A stretch of DNA of 64,000 bases, taken from Bacteroidia bacterium (GTDB lineage Bacteria > Bacteroidota > Bacteroidia > Flavobacteriales_E > Vicingaceae). The position numbers and the translations under genes were made by a program. This document shows positions 37,285-45,858 of this stretch, piece by piece (positions within the stretch are counted from its first letter, which is position 1; each line of letters starts with the position of its first letter). The notes beneath the pieces were generated by a model. It searched no databases and was not told where the DNA came from. It saw nothing but the letters and a program-made list of their open reading frames with translations. The stretch covers positions 152,671-216,670 of the forward strand of contig JAUIMG010000003.1 of NCBI GenBank assembly GCA_030433355.1, read 5' to 3'.

Positions 37285-38324
37285 AAATATTGTATGCTAT
37301 TCAAGGCACTGGCAATGGTCATATTAGCAGATCTAGTGAGATTATTCCTTATTTTAAGAAGTATGGCGAAGTGGATATTTTAATCAGTGGTATTCAATCG
37401 GATTTGACTCTTCCATTTGATGTAACCTATAAATACCAAGGTTTAAGTTTTGTTTTTGGAAAAAAAGGAGGTATTGATTTGGTAAATACTTATTTGAAGA
37501 ACCATATTAAGAGGTTCATGAAGGAAGTAAAAAGTTTACCAATAGAGCAATATGATTTAATAATTAACGATTTTGAGCCTATTTCTGCATGGGCTGCAAA
37601 TCTTAAAAATAAGCCTTGTGTAGCATTAAGCAATCAATGTGCTCTTAAATCGTTTTCGACTAAAAGGAAGTTAAATGAAGATGTTGTAGGGAAATTTATT
37701 TTAAATAATTATGCTCCTAGTTCAGCAGAATATGGATTCAATTATAAACCACATGCTCCTCATATTTTCAAACCGATTATTCGAAGAGAAGTTAGAGAAC
37801 TGTTAGTTGCTAATAAGGGACATTATACCGTTTATTTACCTGCATATTCGAAAAAACAAATTGTAAAAGTCTTGTCTTTAATGAAAGATCAAAAATGGGA
37901 AGTGTTTCTAAAAGGATTAGAGGAGGAAGAATTGTATGGTCAATTTAAATTTCTTCCCATAAGAAATGATTCTTTTTTAGATAGCCTAGCCAATTGTGAA
38001 GGTATTATCACCGCTGCAGGTTTTGGGACAACATCAGAAGCTTTGTATTTGAATAAAAAGCTTTTGGTTATACCTCAAAAACAACAATACGAGCAGTATT
38101 TGAATTCTTTAGCCCTGGATGAATTGGGTGTAACTGTTCTAAAAAGCTTCAAGAAAAAACATATTACAAGCCTAAAAAATTGGATAGATAACGGAAAGAG
38201 TGTTCAAGTTGAATACCCAGATCAAACTAATGAAATCGTAGAAACAATCGTAAATAATGAGTACCATAACAAAGATAATTATCTAAATTATCTTACTTCT
38301 ATTCAATACGATATAGCTCACTAA
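37281..38324 (+). CDS. MGT-like GT-B glycosyltransferase
   Basis: 347 residues. The N-terminus ILYAIQGTGNGHISRSSEII is the glycine-rich opening of GT-B enzymes related to MurG/MGT, and the C-terminal region has ITAAGFGTTSEALYLNKKLLVIP, the nucleotide-sugar donor-site pattern of that clan. Probably a cytoplasmic-face transferase adding a sugar to a lipid. It is coupled to the LpxH-like gene by ATGA and followed 6 bases on by the GH1 gene. Donor and acceptor unknown. Confidence 0.75.
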   Translation: MKILYAIQGTGNGHISRSSEIIPYFKKYGEVDILISGIQSDLTLPFDVTYKYQGLSFVFGKKGGIDLVNTYLKNHIKRFMKEVKSLPIEQYDLIINDFEPISAWAANLKNKPCVALSNQCALKSFSTKRKLNEDVVGKFILNNYAPSSAEYGFNYKPHAPHIFKPIIRREVRELLVANKGHYTVYLPAYSKKQIVKVLSLMKDQKWEVFLKGLEEEELYGQFKFLPIRNDSFLDSLANCEGIITAAGFGTTSEALYLNKKLLVIPQKQQYEQYLNSLALDELGVTVLKSFKKKHITSLKNWIDNGKSVQVEYPDQTNEIVETIVNNEYHNKDNYLNYLTSIQYDIAH

Positions 38325-38330
38325 AAATAT

Positions 38331-39671
38331 ATGAATTTTCGCAAGTCTGATTTTGGAGAAGATTTTCATTGGGGTATATCTTCTTCTGCTTTTCAAACAG
38401 AAGGAACAACTCCTTATGATGGCAGAGGTTCTTCAATTTGGGATGAATTTTCAAAAAGGAGGGGTAAAATAGCAAGAAGGCATAATGCAAGTCAATCTAG
38501 TCTTTTTTATAAATATTTCAGGCAAGACATTTCTTACATTGAATGGATGAATTTGGAAAATTTTAGATTTTCTATTTCTTGGTCTAGGATATTTCCCGAA
38601 GGAGTTGGAAAGATTAATGAAAGGGGGGTGGATTTTTATAATAGACTCATAGATTTTTGCTTAGAGAATAATATTAAACCATGGTTAACTCTTTACCATT
38701 GGGATTTGCCAAATGAATTACAAAAAAGAGGAGGCTGGAAGAATAGAGATATAATTCATTGGTTTAATGAATATGTATTTTTTTGTGCTAAAAAATTTGG
38801 TGATAGGGTTAATGATTGGATGGTATTAAATGAACCTACTGCATTTACTGCCTTAGGTTATTATTTAGGTGTTCATGCTCCCGGTAAGAAAGGGTTAAAA
38901 AATTTTTTACCAGCTATGCATCATGCAGCAATAGCACAATCTGCAGGAGCAAAAGTTTTAAAAAACTACTCTTCTGAATTTTCTGTTGGCACCACTTTTT
39001 CTTTTACCTCTGTTGAACCACTTAATAAAACAAACGAAAGAGACCTTTTGGCCGCAGAAAAGGTAGATGCTTTGCTCAATCGATTATTTTTAGAGCCAAT
39101 TTTAGGAATTGGCTATCCTGAAGAGTATTTGAGCTTCTTTGATAAGATGGGAGGCTTAATTAAATCAAATGATTTTGAACTAATGCAGCATGATTTTGAT
39201 TTTATTGGGGTGCAAAACTATAGCAGAGAAGTGGTGTCTCATTCCTATTTTACGCCAATTGTAAATGCGAAGCTTATTTCTCCTAAAAAAAGGAATAAAC
39301 CTTATACAGAAATGCATTGGGAAGTTTATCCAAAATCTATTTATAAAGTTCTTAAAAGGTTATCAAAATATCCGAACATCCCTAAGCTTATTATTACTGA
39401 AAATGGAGCAGCTTTTAAAGATGAAATAGATGAGTGTGGAAAAGTAAATGATATCCAAAGAATTAAGTTTATCCAAGAAAACTTAAGAATGGTCTTGAAA
39501 GCAAAAAACGAAGGAGTAGATGTTCAAGGTTATTTTGTGTGGTCTTTAACTGATAATTTTGAATGGGCAGAAGGTTATAGACCTAGATTTGGCTTAATTT
39601 ATGTCGATTATGATAAACAAAAAAGAATTCCTAAAAATTCAGCATTCTGGTATAAAGAATTTTTAAAATAA
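38331..39671 (+). CDS. GH1 family beta-glycosidase
   Basis: 446 residues, no signal peptide, so cytoplasmic. Retaining GH1 enzyme: acid/base Glu168 in VLNEPTAF and nucleophile Glu357 in IITENGAAF, with the N-terminal FHWGISSSAFQTEG and RFSISWSRIFPEG hallmarks. The family normally hydrolyses beta-glucosides or beta-galactosides; some members are transglycosidases. Its operon with a lipid-type glycosyltransferase and a phosphoesterase suggests glycolipid processing. It ends 20 bases before the decayed phoH copy. Confidence 0.92.
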   Translation: MNFRKSDFGEDFHWGISSSAFQTEGTTPYDGRGSSIWDEFSKRRGKIARRHNASQSSLFYKYFRQDISYIEWMNLENFRFSISWSRIFPEGVGKINERGVDFYNRLIDFCLENNIKPWLTLYHWDLPNELQKRGGWKNRDIIHWFNEYVFFCAKKFGDRVNDWMVLNEPTAFTALGYYLGVHAPGKKGLKNFLPAMHHAAIAQSAGAKVLKNYSSEFSVGTTFSFTSVEPLNKTNERDLLAAEKVDALLNRLFLEPILGIGYPEEYLSFFDKMGGLIKSNDFELMQHDFDFIGVQNYSREVVSHSYFTPIVNAKLISPKKRNKPYTEMHWEVYPKSIYKVLKRLSKYPNIPKLIITENGAAFKDEIDECGKVNDIQRIKFIQENLRMVLKAKNEGVDVQGYFVWSLTDNFEWAEGYRPRFGLIYVDYDKQKRIPKNSAFWYKEFLK

Positions 39672-39690
39672 TAGTTAAAAAATACTTCTT

Positions 39691-39976
39691 TTATAATTAT
39701 TCTTTAGCAACATTTGCTAGCTTAGATTTTTCTCCTTTCTCTAAGATAATATGAGATTATAGTTTATTTCCTCTTACTCTATCAATTAAATAAGAAAGAC
39801 CGTTGCTGTGCTAATCTAGATATGGAGTGTCAATTTGATTTATGTCTCTTGTAAAAATCATTTTTGTGTTTTTCCTGCCCTAGTGTAATAATAGTCTTTA
39901 CTTCATTTGGGCTTAGGTTTTGTGCTTCATCCACAATAAGGATAATGTCAAATAAACTTCTACCTCTTATATATAC
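39691..39976 (-). pseudogene. Decayed duplicate of the phoH 3' end
   Basis: These 286 bases align with the last 286 bases of phoH (41203-41489) in the same orientation at roughly 90% identity by eye, with small indels near 39875-39885. The copy is not functional: it has no 5' part, and the GAG codon of the phoH LDEHSNG stretch is TAG here. It accounts for most of the 418-base gap between the GH1 gene and the LpxR-like gene; 39977-40089 shows no homology I can see and presumably holds the promoter of the LpxR-like gene. Confidence 0.9.
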
Positions 39977-40089
39977 CTTATACCTGAAACTTTGTAAATC
40001 GATCTACTGTTCCAATAATCCCAACTAGGAAGTATCTTTCAACTTTTCGATTATATTTGAATTTTGTGTTTATTAAAGTAATTGATTCC

Positions 40090-41202
40090 ATGTTGAATTC
40101 TAGCGCAAAGCCAGTTATTCTTTCTTTGGCAATTTTTTTTTCTACAGTTTTATTAGCTGAGGAAAGGGATAGTATTGGGTATAAGGATTTTAGAATGTTT
40201 CGAATAAAACAAGAGAATGATTTGTACCAATATTGGTATCAATCAGACAAAGATTTTACAGATGGGCTTCATTTTGAATTAATGCATGGAATATTTGAAA
40301 ATAAAGCTTCCGATTGGTTTTTGATTGGGTTTAAAGAGAATGCTTTTAATGACTATTCATTAAGTATTGGTCAAGATATTTTTACTCCAGAAAATATAAA
40401 GTTGGAAATGGTTGATTCTTCAGATCGGCCCTACTCAGCCTTGCTTTATTTTACATATTCTAAATACTCAAATAATTTTTTTAAAGGCAAACAAATTAAT
40501 TCAAACTTTTATTTAGGATTAAGCGGAAAGAATGCCTTTGGTGAAGAAGTTCAAAATGGTGTTCATGAAATACTCGATAATCAACCTGCTGAAGGTTGGA
40601 ATAATCAATTAAGCAGTGGATTAATGCTTGATTACGATTTTAGATATAAGCAGCTTTTACCTTTCAATACCTCCTTTTTTGAGACTAACTATTTTGGTAA
40701 GGTTCATCTTGGGACTATTTATAACTATATAGAAACAGGGTTTGAATTTAAGATTGGACATTATGGAGATTCTTACTTGAATGAGACAGGTATTTACCGA
40801 AAAAAGAACACTATAAAACTTAGGGAAGCTGATTTTGCAAATCTTAGTAAAGCAAAGCGTCAATTAATACCTAAGCGACTAAGAAGTAAAAGTGTTCAAG
40901 AGCAAATTGCATATTTAAATGATCGACTTAATAGAAAGCTTCAATTTTATTTCCACTTTGGAGCGCAGATTTCCTACATGTTCTATGATGGTAGTTCTGA
41001 AGGGAGTTTGATTCAATTTAGCGCAAACACTTATCAACTAGAATCAGAAGGGGTGAATTCTACTTTAGTTCAAGGATACTATGGCTTTACCTTTCAATAT
41101 AGTGGGTTCTTATTGGGCTATGAAAGGACTTTAGCCAATAATATTTATGAAGATGGTGACTTCTTTGGTTTTGGCGAAATTTCTTTAGGCTATATTTTTT
41201 AA
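40090..41202 (+). CDS. LpxR-like lipid A deacylase (DUF2219 family)
   Basis: 370 residues from the ATG at 40090; a TTG at 40057 would add 11 residues in front of a good signal peptide (AKPVILSLAIFFSTVLLA), so the ATG is preferred. The mature N-terminus has QENDLYQYWYQSDKDFTDG, and further on SDRPYSALLYF, the two conserved segments of outer-membrane LpxR, which removes the 3'-acyloxyacyl chain of lipid A. The rest is alternating beta-barrel strands ending in Phe. It lies between a decayed phoH 3' fragment and intact phoH, with its stop 1 base from the phoH stop, suggesting insertion. Confidence 0.8.
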   Translation: MLNSSAKPVILSLAIFFSTVLLAEERDSIGYKDFRMFRIKQENDLYQYWYQSDKDFTDGLHFELMHGIFENKASDWFLIGFKENAFNDYSLSIGQDIFTPENIKLEMVDSSDRPYSALLYFTYSKYSNNFFKGKQINSNFYLGLSGKNAFGEEVQNGVHEILDNQPAEGWNNQLSSGLMLDYDFRYKQLLPFNTSFFETNYFGKVHLGTIYNYIETGFEFKIGHYGDSYLNETGIYRKKNTIKLREADFANLSKAKRQLIPKRLRSKSVQEQIAYLNDRLNRKLQFYFHFGAQISYMFYDGSSEGSLIQFSANTYQLESEGVNSTLVQGYYGFTFQYSGFLLGYERTLANNIYEDGDFFGFGEISLGYIF

Positions 41203-41203
41203 T

Positions 41204-42544
41204 CTATAATAATTCATTAGCAACATTTGCTAGCTCAGATCTTTCTCCTTTCTCTAAGGTAATGTGAGAATATAGTTTATTTCCTCTTACTCTATCAATT
41301 AAATAAGAAAGTCCATTGCTGTGCTCATCTAAATATGGAGTGTCAATTTGATTTATGTCTCCTGTAAAAATCATTTTTGTGTTTTCTCCTGCCCTAGTTA
41401 TAATAGTCTTTACTTCATGTGGAGTTAGGTTCTGCGCCTCATCTACAATGAATATGATGTCTGATAAGCTTCTACCTCTAATATATGCTAAAGGAGTTAT
41501 TACAATTTTCTCATTCTTTTGCATTTCTAGAATTTGCTTATGCTTTTTGTCCATTTCGCTAAATTGGTTTTTAATGAACTTAAGGTTATCCCACAGCGGT
41601 TCCATATATGGGTTTATTTTGTCATTAATATCTCCTGGTAAAAAGCCGATATCTTTATTGCTTAAAGGAACAATTGGGCGAGCAAGGATTATTTGTTTGA
41701 AATTCCTTCTTTGCTCTATAGCGCCTGCTAATGCAAGTAAGGTTTTTCCTGTTCCTGCCACTCCTTGAATGGTTAGTAGCTTTATTTCAGGGTTAAGAAT
41801 AGCATGCAAAGCAAAAGCTTGTTCTGCATTTCTTGGGACTATTCCATAAGCATTTAGCTTTTCAACTCTATCAATTCGATCTTCTACTGGGTTAAAAAAA
41901 GCTAAGCTAGATGCTTTGCCATTTTTAAGAATATAGAAGTGATTGTTTGGTGGATTTTTTCCTAAAAAACTATAATCGTTTAAAAAGCCTTTTTCATAAA
42001 TCTCTTTAATCGTTTCGCTAGGAAGGTTCTCAATTTGATCTTTCCCCATATGTAAGTCACTTACATCTTTAATCTTTCCATTGTTGTAATCTTCAGCGGT
42101 TATATTGAGTGCCTTGGCCTTAATTCTTAAGTTAATGTCTTTTGTTACTAAAACTACCTTTCTGTCTTTTTCCTCTTCTTGCAATGCGATTGCTGAGTTT
42201 AGTATTTTATGGTCTCCTTTTCTATCATCGAACACTTTTACCGCATTTAATTCAGTTTTTGGCTGATTGAAAATAATTTTGAATTTAGATTTTTTGCTAT
42301 TCCCAATTGGAATCCAATCTTGCAAAGTGTGTGATTCAGAAAGTTTATCAACTAATCTTGTGAACTCTCTGGCTTCAAAATTTTTTGTGTCATTACCCCT
42401 TTTGAAATTATCTAGCTCCTCTAAAACCGTTATGGGAATTGCAACGTCGTGTTCTTCAAAACTTAGAAATGAATTATGATCGTGGATAATAACGGAGGTA
42501 TCAAGAACATAAATTCTTGAACTTTTAGAGGTCTTTTTTGGCAT
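41204..42544 (-). CDS. PIN-domain PhoH-family ATPase (PhoH2-like)
   Basis: 446 residues, cytoplasmic. The N-terminal PIN ribonuclease domain (1-145) has YVLDTSVIIHD, the acidic LEELDNFKR and LVTKDINLR carrying the expected acidic residues. The C-terminal PhoH ATPase has Walker A GVAGTGKT (261-268) and Walker [14 protein letters not shown], followed by FTGDINQID. PhoH2-type PIN-ATPases are reported RNA helicase/RNases. The gene is intact; a decayed second copy of its 3' end lies 1.2 kb further on, beyond the LpxR-like gene. Confidence 0.93.
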   Translation of the reverse strand: MPKKTSKSSRIYVLDTSVIIHDHNSFLSFEEHDVAIPITVLEELDNFKRGNDTKNFEAREFTRLVDKLSESHTLQDWIPIGNSKKSKFKIIFNQPKTELNAVKVFDDRKGDHKILNSAIALQEEEKDRKVVLVTKDINLRIKAKALNITAEDYNNGKIKDVSDLHMGKDQIENLPSETIKEIYEKGFLNDYSFLGKNPPNNHFYILKNGKASSLAFFNPVEDRIDRVEKLNAYGIVPRNAEQAFALHAILNPEIKLLTIQGVAGTGKTLLALAGAIEQRRNFKQIILARPIVPLSNKDIGFLPGDINDKINPYMEPLWDNLKFIKNQFSEMDKKHKQILEMQKNEKIVITPLAYIRGRSLSDIIFIVDEAQNLTPHEVKTIITRAGENTKMIFTGDINQIDTPYLDEHSNGLSYLIDRVRGNKLYSHITLEKGERSELANVANELL

Positions 42545-42660
42545 AACTTATTGGATTTGTTCTAGCTAAATGTAATCCCAATATTTAGCCTTACTTCGAA
42601 AATGTAAGAAAGTAATTAACCTCTATTTTTTGAAAAGTTTTCTAAAGAATTAAGATTGGC

Positions 42661-43893
42661 TTAACCTAGAAGTGATGCCTCCTTAAGGAAATTGAAAATG
42701 CTATTGGTGGCACCAATATTGGATTCGATATACTTTGATGCACTTTTTGAATGAGAATCGTAATAGTGTTCATCGGTTACTAGTTTTTCTAGTTCATCTT
42801 TAAATTCTTGGTAATTCTCAATTGATTTGGCACCTTCTTGGTTTATAAGGTCATTAGCTTCTTTAAATTTTTTGTAATTGGGTCCAAATAAAATAGGGTT
42901 TCCAAAAACTGCAGCTTCTAAAATGTTATGTATTCCTTTGCTAAAGCCGCCACCAATAAAAGCTATGTCTGAGTAATAATATAAGGAGGATAGGAGTCCT
43001 ATTTTATTGACAATTAAAATTTCAAAGTCATCTGTTGGTTTGCTTATCAATTCGTTCCATAAAATTGCTTTTCTCTTAAATCTGCTTTTTAAGGCGTTTA
43101 TTTTATCTTCATTAATTTCATGTGGAGCAATTATTATTCTTAGGGTTTTAAAATCTTCGGAAGCTTTAATGGCAAAATCGTCCTCTACATCCCAGCTGCT
43201 TCCAAAAAGGATTGTTTTTTTTCCTTTAATTATAGGTAGGTTCTTGGGTTGTTCTGAAATAGAGAAAACTCTGTCAAACCTTGTATCTCCTGCTACAATA
43301 CTCTTAATATTTATAGACTCTAATAGTTTCTGAGAATTTAATTCTTGGGTAAATATCATAGTAAACATCTTAAGATGTTTTGCAAACCAGCTCCCATAAA
43401 AACGAAAGAATAACTGCTTTTTTCTAAAAATAGAAGAAATGAGTAAGGTGGGTACATCTTCCTTTTTTAATTCATTCAAATGATTGAACCAAAACTCATA
43501 TTTAGTAAATATTGCTATGTTGGGCTTAGAAAGCCTTATAAACTCTTTAGCATTGCTTATACTGTCAATAGGTAAGTAGGTAATTAAGTCTGCTTCTTTG
43601 AATTTGTTTTTAACATTATCAAAACCTGAAGGAGAAAAGAAACTAAGATGAATAAATGTCTCTTTATAGTTAGATTTAATCCTTTCTATTAGTGGTCTTG
43701 CTTGTTCAAATTCGCCAAGCGAAGCGCAATGAAACCAAATTATTTTTTTATCAATAGGGATGTTTTTAAGAAGAATTTCTTTCCAATTCTTTCTTCCTTT
43801 TATCCATTTTTTTGCTTTTGAGTTGCCGAAGATTGCAACAACAGAGATTGCAATCCGGTAAAAAAATAAACTAGTAGTGTAAAGAAGTCTCAT
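42661..43893 (-). CDS. waaA: 3-deoxy-D-manno-octulosonic acid (Kdo) transferase
   Basis: Transfers Kdo from CMP-Kdo to lipid IVA, the first step of LPS inner core assembly, at the inner-membrane cytoplasmic face. 410 residues. An N-terminal hydrophobic anchor is followed by WFHCASLGEFEQARPLIE with the catalytic Glu; the C-terminal half has GSSWDVEDD, RIIIAPHEI and the donor-site GGGFSKGIHNILEAAVFGNPILFGPNY. Normal length for WaaA/KdtA. It begins exactly after the stop of the outer-membrane protein gene upstream, so both are cotranscribed. Confidence 0.95.
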   Translation of the reverse strand: MRLLYTTSLFFYRIAISVVAIFGNSKAKKWIKGRKNWKEILLKNIPIDKKIIWFHCASLGEFEQARPLIERIKSNYKETFIHLSFFSPSGFDNVKNKFKEADLITYLPIDSISNAKEFIRLSKPNIAIFTKYEFWFNHLNELKKEDVPTLLISSIFRKKQLFFRFYGSWFAKHLKMFTMIFTQELNSQKLLESINIKSIVAGDTRFDRVFSISEQPKNLPIIKGKKTILFGSSWDVEDDFAIKASEDFKTLRIIIAPHEINEDKINALKSRFKRKAILWNELISKPTDDFEILIVNKIGLLSSLYYYSDIAFIGGGFSKGIHNILEAAVFGNPILFGPNYKKFKEANDLINQEGAKSIENYQEFKDELEKLVTDEHYYDSHSKSASKYIESNIGATNSIFNFLKEASLLG

Positions 43894-44646
43894 TTAATAA
43901 TAATAAAACTCTTCAGATTTTCTTGATTTAAATGGGATAACCCATCCAAATCTAAAGCCTGAAAGTATATCTGTTTTTGCTTCTTTATCAAAAGCCCTTT
44001 CATCGTAATTGTATTCTCTTCTGTTTTTTGTAAAGGCTTGATTGAACTCAAAGCCAAGGTAAAAATTCAATAGATTTCTTTTTCCAAAGTATTGATATCC
44101 AATAAATTGATTTAGAGCGAGACCTGAAGTTAAACGATCGTATCCTTTTATTCTTTCTTCATCAAGTTGATAAACAATACCATCTCTATAGTCTATTTTT
44201 ATTTTGTGTTGTAAATATCCAACTCCAAAATTAATTAGCAAACCTGAGTTAGCGTTAGAATTAAAAATGGGAAATACCTTCCCTATCCTGAAATAGTAGC
44301 TCTGGCCTCTCATTTCGTAAATTAACTTTACTAGTTGTCCATCGGCATCAGTAACATCACCGGCTTCATTAATTACATCACTCAATAGGTTGTTTACCTT
44401 AACGTTACGACTAAATAAGTAAGACCCACTTATGCTGAAATGCCAATTTTTGAAAGTTTTAAACCCTAATTCGCCTCCAACACTATTGGTGTTTCCAAAT
44501 CTGTCCTCATAGTCACCACCAGGCAATAAATAGGCATATTGAAATTTTACATAGCCAAATGATAGTGAGCTGTCTTGTGCAAAACCAAAAAGGCTATTAG
44601 CGAATAAAAAAAGTATCAGAATAGTTCTTCTAATAGGTTGAAACAT
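43894..44646 (-). CDS. Outer-membrane beta-barrel protein, 250 aa
   Basis: Signal peptide (1-24, ending FGFAQ), then alternating aromatic/polar strands (VKFQYAYLLPGGD, LGFKTFKNWHFSISGSYLF, FLGFEFNQAFTKN) ending near a terminal YYY, as in small porin-like proteins. No known domain identified by eye. It is directly upstream of waaA with no gap, so it may be tied to LPS synthesis or simply be expressed with it. Confidence 0.65.
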   Translation of the reverse strand: MFQPIRRTILILFLFANSLFGFAQDSSLSFGYVKFQYAYLLPGGDYEDRFGNTNSVGGELGFKTFKNWHFSISGSYLFSRNVKVNNLLSDVINEAGDVTDADGQLVKLIYEMRGQSYYFRIGKVFPIFNSNANSGLLINFGVGYLQHKIKIDYRDGIVYQLDEERIKGYDRLTSGLALNQFIGYQYFGKRNLLNFYLGFEFNQAFTKNRREYNYDERAFDKEAKTDILSGFRFGWVIPFKSRKSEEFYYY

Positions 44647-44694
44647 AAGGCTAAATTACCAATTGTTTTAAATGAAAACTTAGACAAAAAACCT

Positions 44695-44702
44695 ATCTTC
44701 GC
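44695..44702 (+). promoter_or_regulatory. Candidate -7 element (TATCTTCG) for the polysaccharide operon
   Basis: One mismatch from TAnnTTTG, 19 bases ahead of the ATG at 44722, in the short divergent space between the beta-barrel gene and the first nucleotide-sugar gene. Confidence 0.35.
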
Positions 44703-44721
44703 GGGTCAATAAATACCGAGT

Positions 44722-45858
44722 ATGAGGGATATCCAAATGGTTGACTTAAAAAGTCAATATTTAAAAATTAAAGAAGAGGTTGACGAGCGAATTGGAGGTG
44801 TTTTAGATACTTCTACATTCATTAATGGGCCTGAGGTTAGGAGGTTTCAAACTGAATTAGAAACTTATTTAGATGTAAAGCATGTTATTCCATGTGCAAA
44901 TGGAACAGATGCTCTTCAAATAGCCATGATGGCGCTTGGCTTAAAGCCTGGAGATGAAGTGATTACAACCACATTTACATTTGTTGCAACAGCTGAAGTT
45001 ATTGCTCTATTAGGCTTGACCCCTGTATTGGTAGATGCTGACCCTGAAAGCTTTTTAATTTCAATAGAACAATTGGAGGCAGCAATAACTCCAAAAACCA
45101 AAGCAATAGTTCCGGTACATCTGTTTGGACAATGTGCGGATATGGAAGCTATAATGGAATTGGCTGAAAAGCATAACCTTTTTGTTATAGAAGATGGAGC
45201 ACAATCTATAGGTTCTAGTTTTCATTTTAAAAATGGAGATAGCAAAGCTTCAGGAACAATTGGAGATTTTGGTTGCACTTCTTTTTTTCCTTCGAAAAAC
45301 TTAGGTTGTTATGGAGATGGTGGTGCCATCTTTACAAATGATGATCAGCTAGCAGATAAAGCTAGAATGATTGTAAATCATGGTATGAAAGTTAGGTACT
45401 ATCATGATGAAATTGGCGTTAATTCTAGGCTAGATAGTATACAGGCAGCGGTTTTAAGTGTAAAACTTAAAAATTTAAATCACTACAGCAACGAGAGAAG
45501 AAGAGCTGCTTGGCATTATGACCAAGAATTAAAAGACATTGACGGCATAATAACTCCAAAAAGAGTGATAAACTCTTGCCATGTGTTTCATCAATATACG
45601 CTAAAGTTAAATGGAATAGATAGAGCTGCCCTTCAAGAATATTTAATGGCAAAAGGAATTCCGGCAATGATTTATTACCCTGTTCCATTGCATCAGCAAA
45701 AGGCATATCAGGATGATAGATATAAGGATGGCCAATTTCCGGTAGCAGAACAGCTGGCCAAAGAAGTACTTTCTTTACCTATGCATTCTGAGTTAGATGA
45801 AGAGCAGCTATTTTATATAACAAATACGATTAAAGAATTTATTAAAGAGAAGATATGA
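44722..45858 (+). CDS. DegT/DnrJ/EryC1 sugar aminotransferase (WbpE-like)
   Basis: PLP-dependent aminotransferase of 378 residues acting on a keto nucleotide sugar. The Schiff-base lysine is Lys192 in CTSFFPSKNLGCYGDGG, and EDGAQSIG supplies the PLP-binding acidic residue. The opening IQMVDLKSQY and overall sequence are like WbpE, which aminates UDP-3-keto-GlcNAcA in the UDP-2,3-diacetamido-uronate pathway. A WbpD-like acetyltransferase and a WbpA/WbpO-type dehydrogenase occur further on, supporting this role. The ATG at 44722 is used; an ATG at 44737 is an alternative. It overlaps the next gene by ATGA. Confidence 0.88.
   Translation: MRDIQMVDLKSQYLKIKEEVDERIGGVLDTSTFINGPEVRRFQTELETYLDVKHVIPCANGTDALQIAMMALGLKPGDEVITTTFTFVATAEVIALLGLTPVLVDADPESFLISIEQLEAAITPKTKAIVPVHLFGQCADMEAIMELAEKHNLFVIEDGAQSIGSSFHFKNGDSKASGTIGDFGCTSFFPSKNLGCYGDGGAIFTNDDQLADKARMIVNHGMKVRYYHDEIGVNSRLDSIQAAVLSVKLKNLNHYSNERRRAAWHYDQELKDIDGIITPKRVINSCHVFHQYTLKLNGIDRAALQEYLMAKGIPAMIYYPVPLHQQKAYQDDRYKDGQFPVAEQLAKEVLSLPMHSELDEEQLFYITNTIKEFIKEKI

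Noticed and set aside
39672..40089. Possible small gene or ncRNA in the longest gene-free gap
   Set aside because: Most of it aligns with the phoH 3' end and is decayed; the rest shows no structure beyond AT-rich promoter-like sequence.
39691..41489. Mobile element bounded by the two phoH 3' ends
   Set aside because: There is no transposase, integrase or short terminal repeat, and the shared segment is about 286 bases and diverged; described as an insertion by recombination instead.
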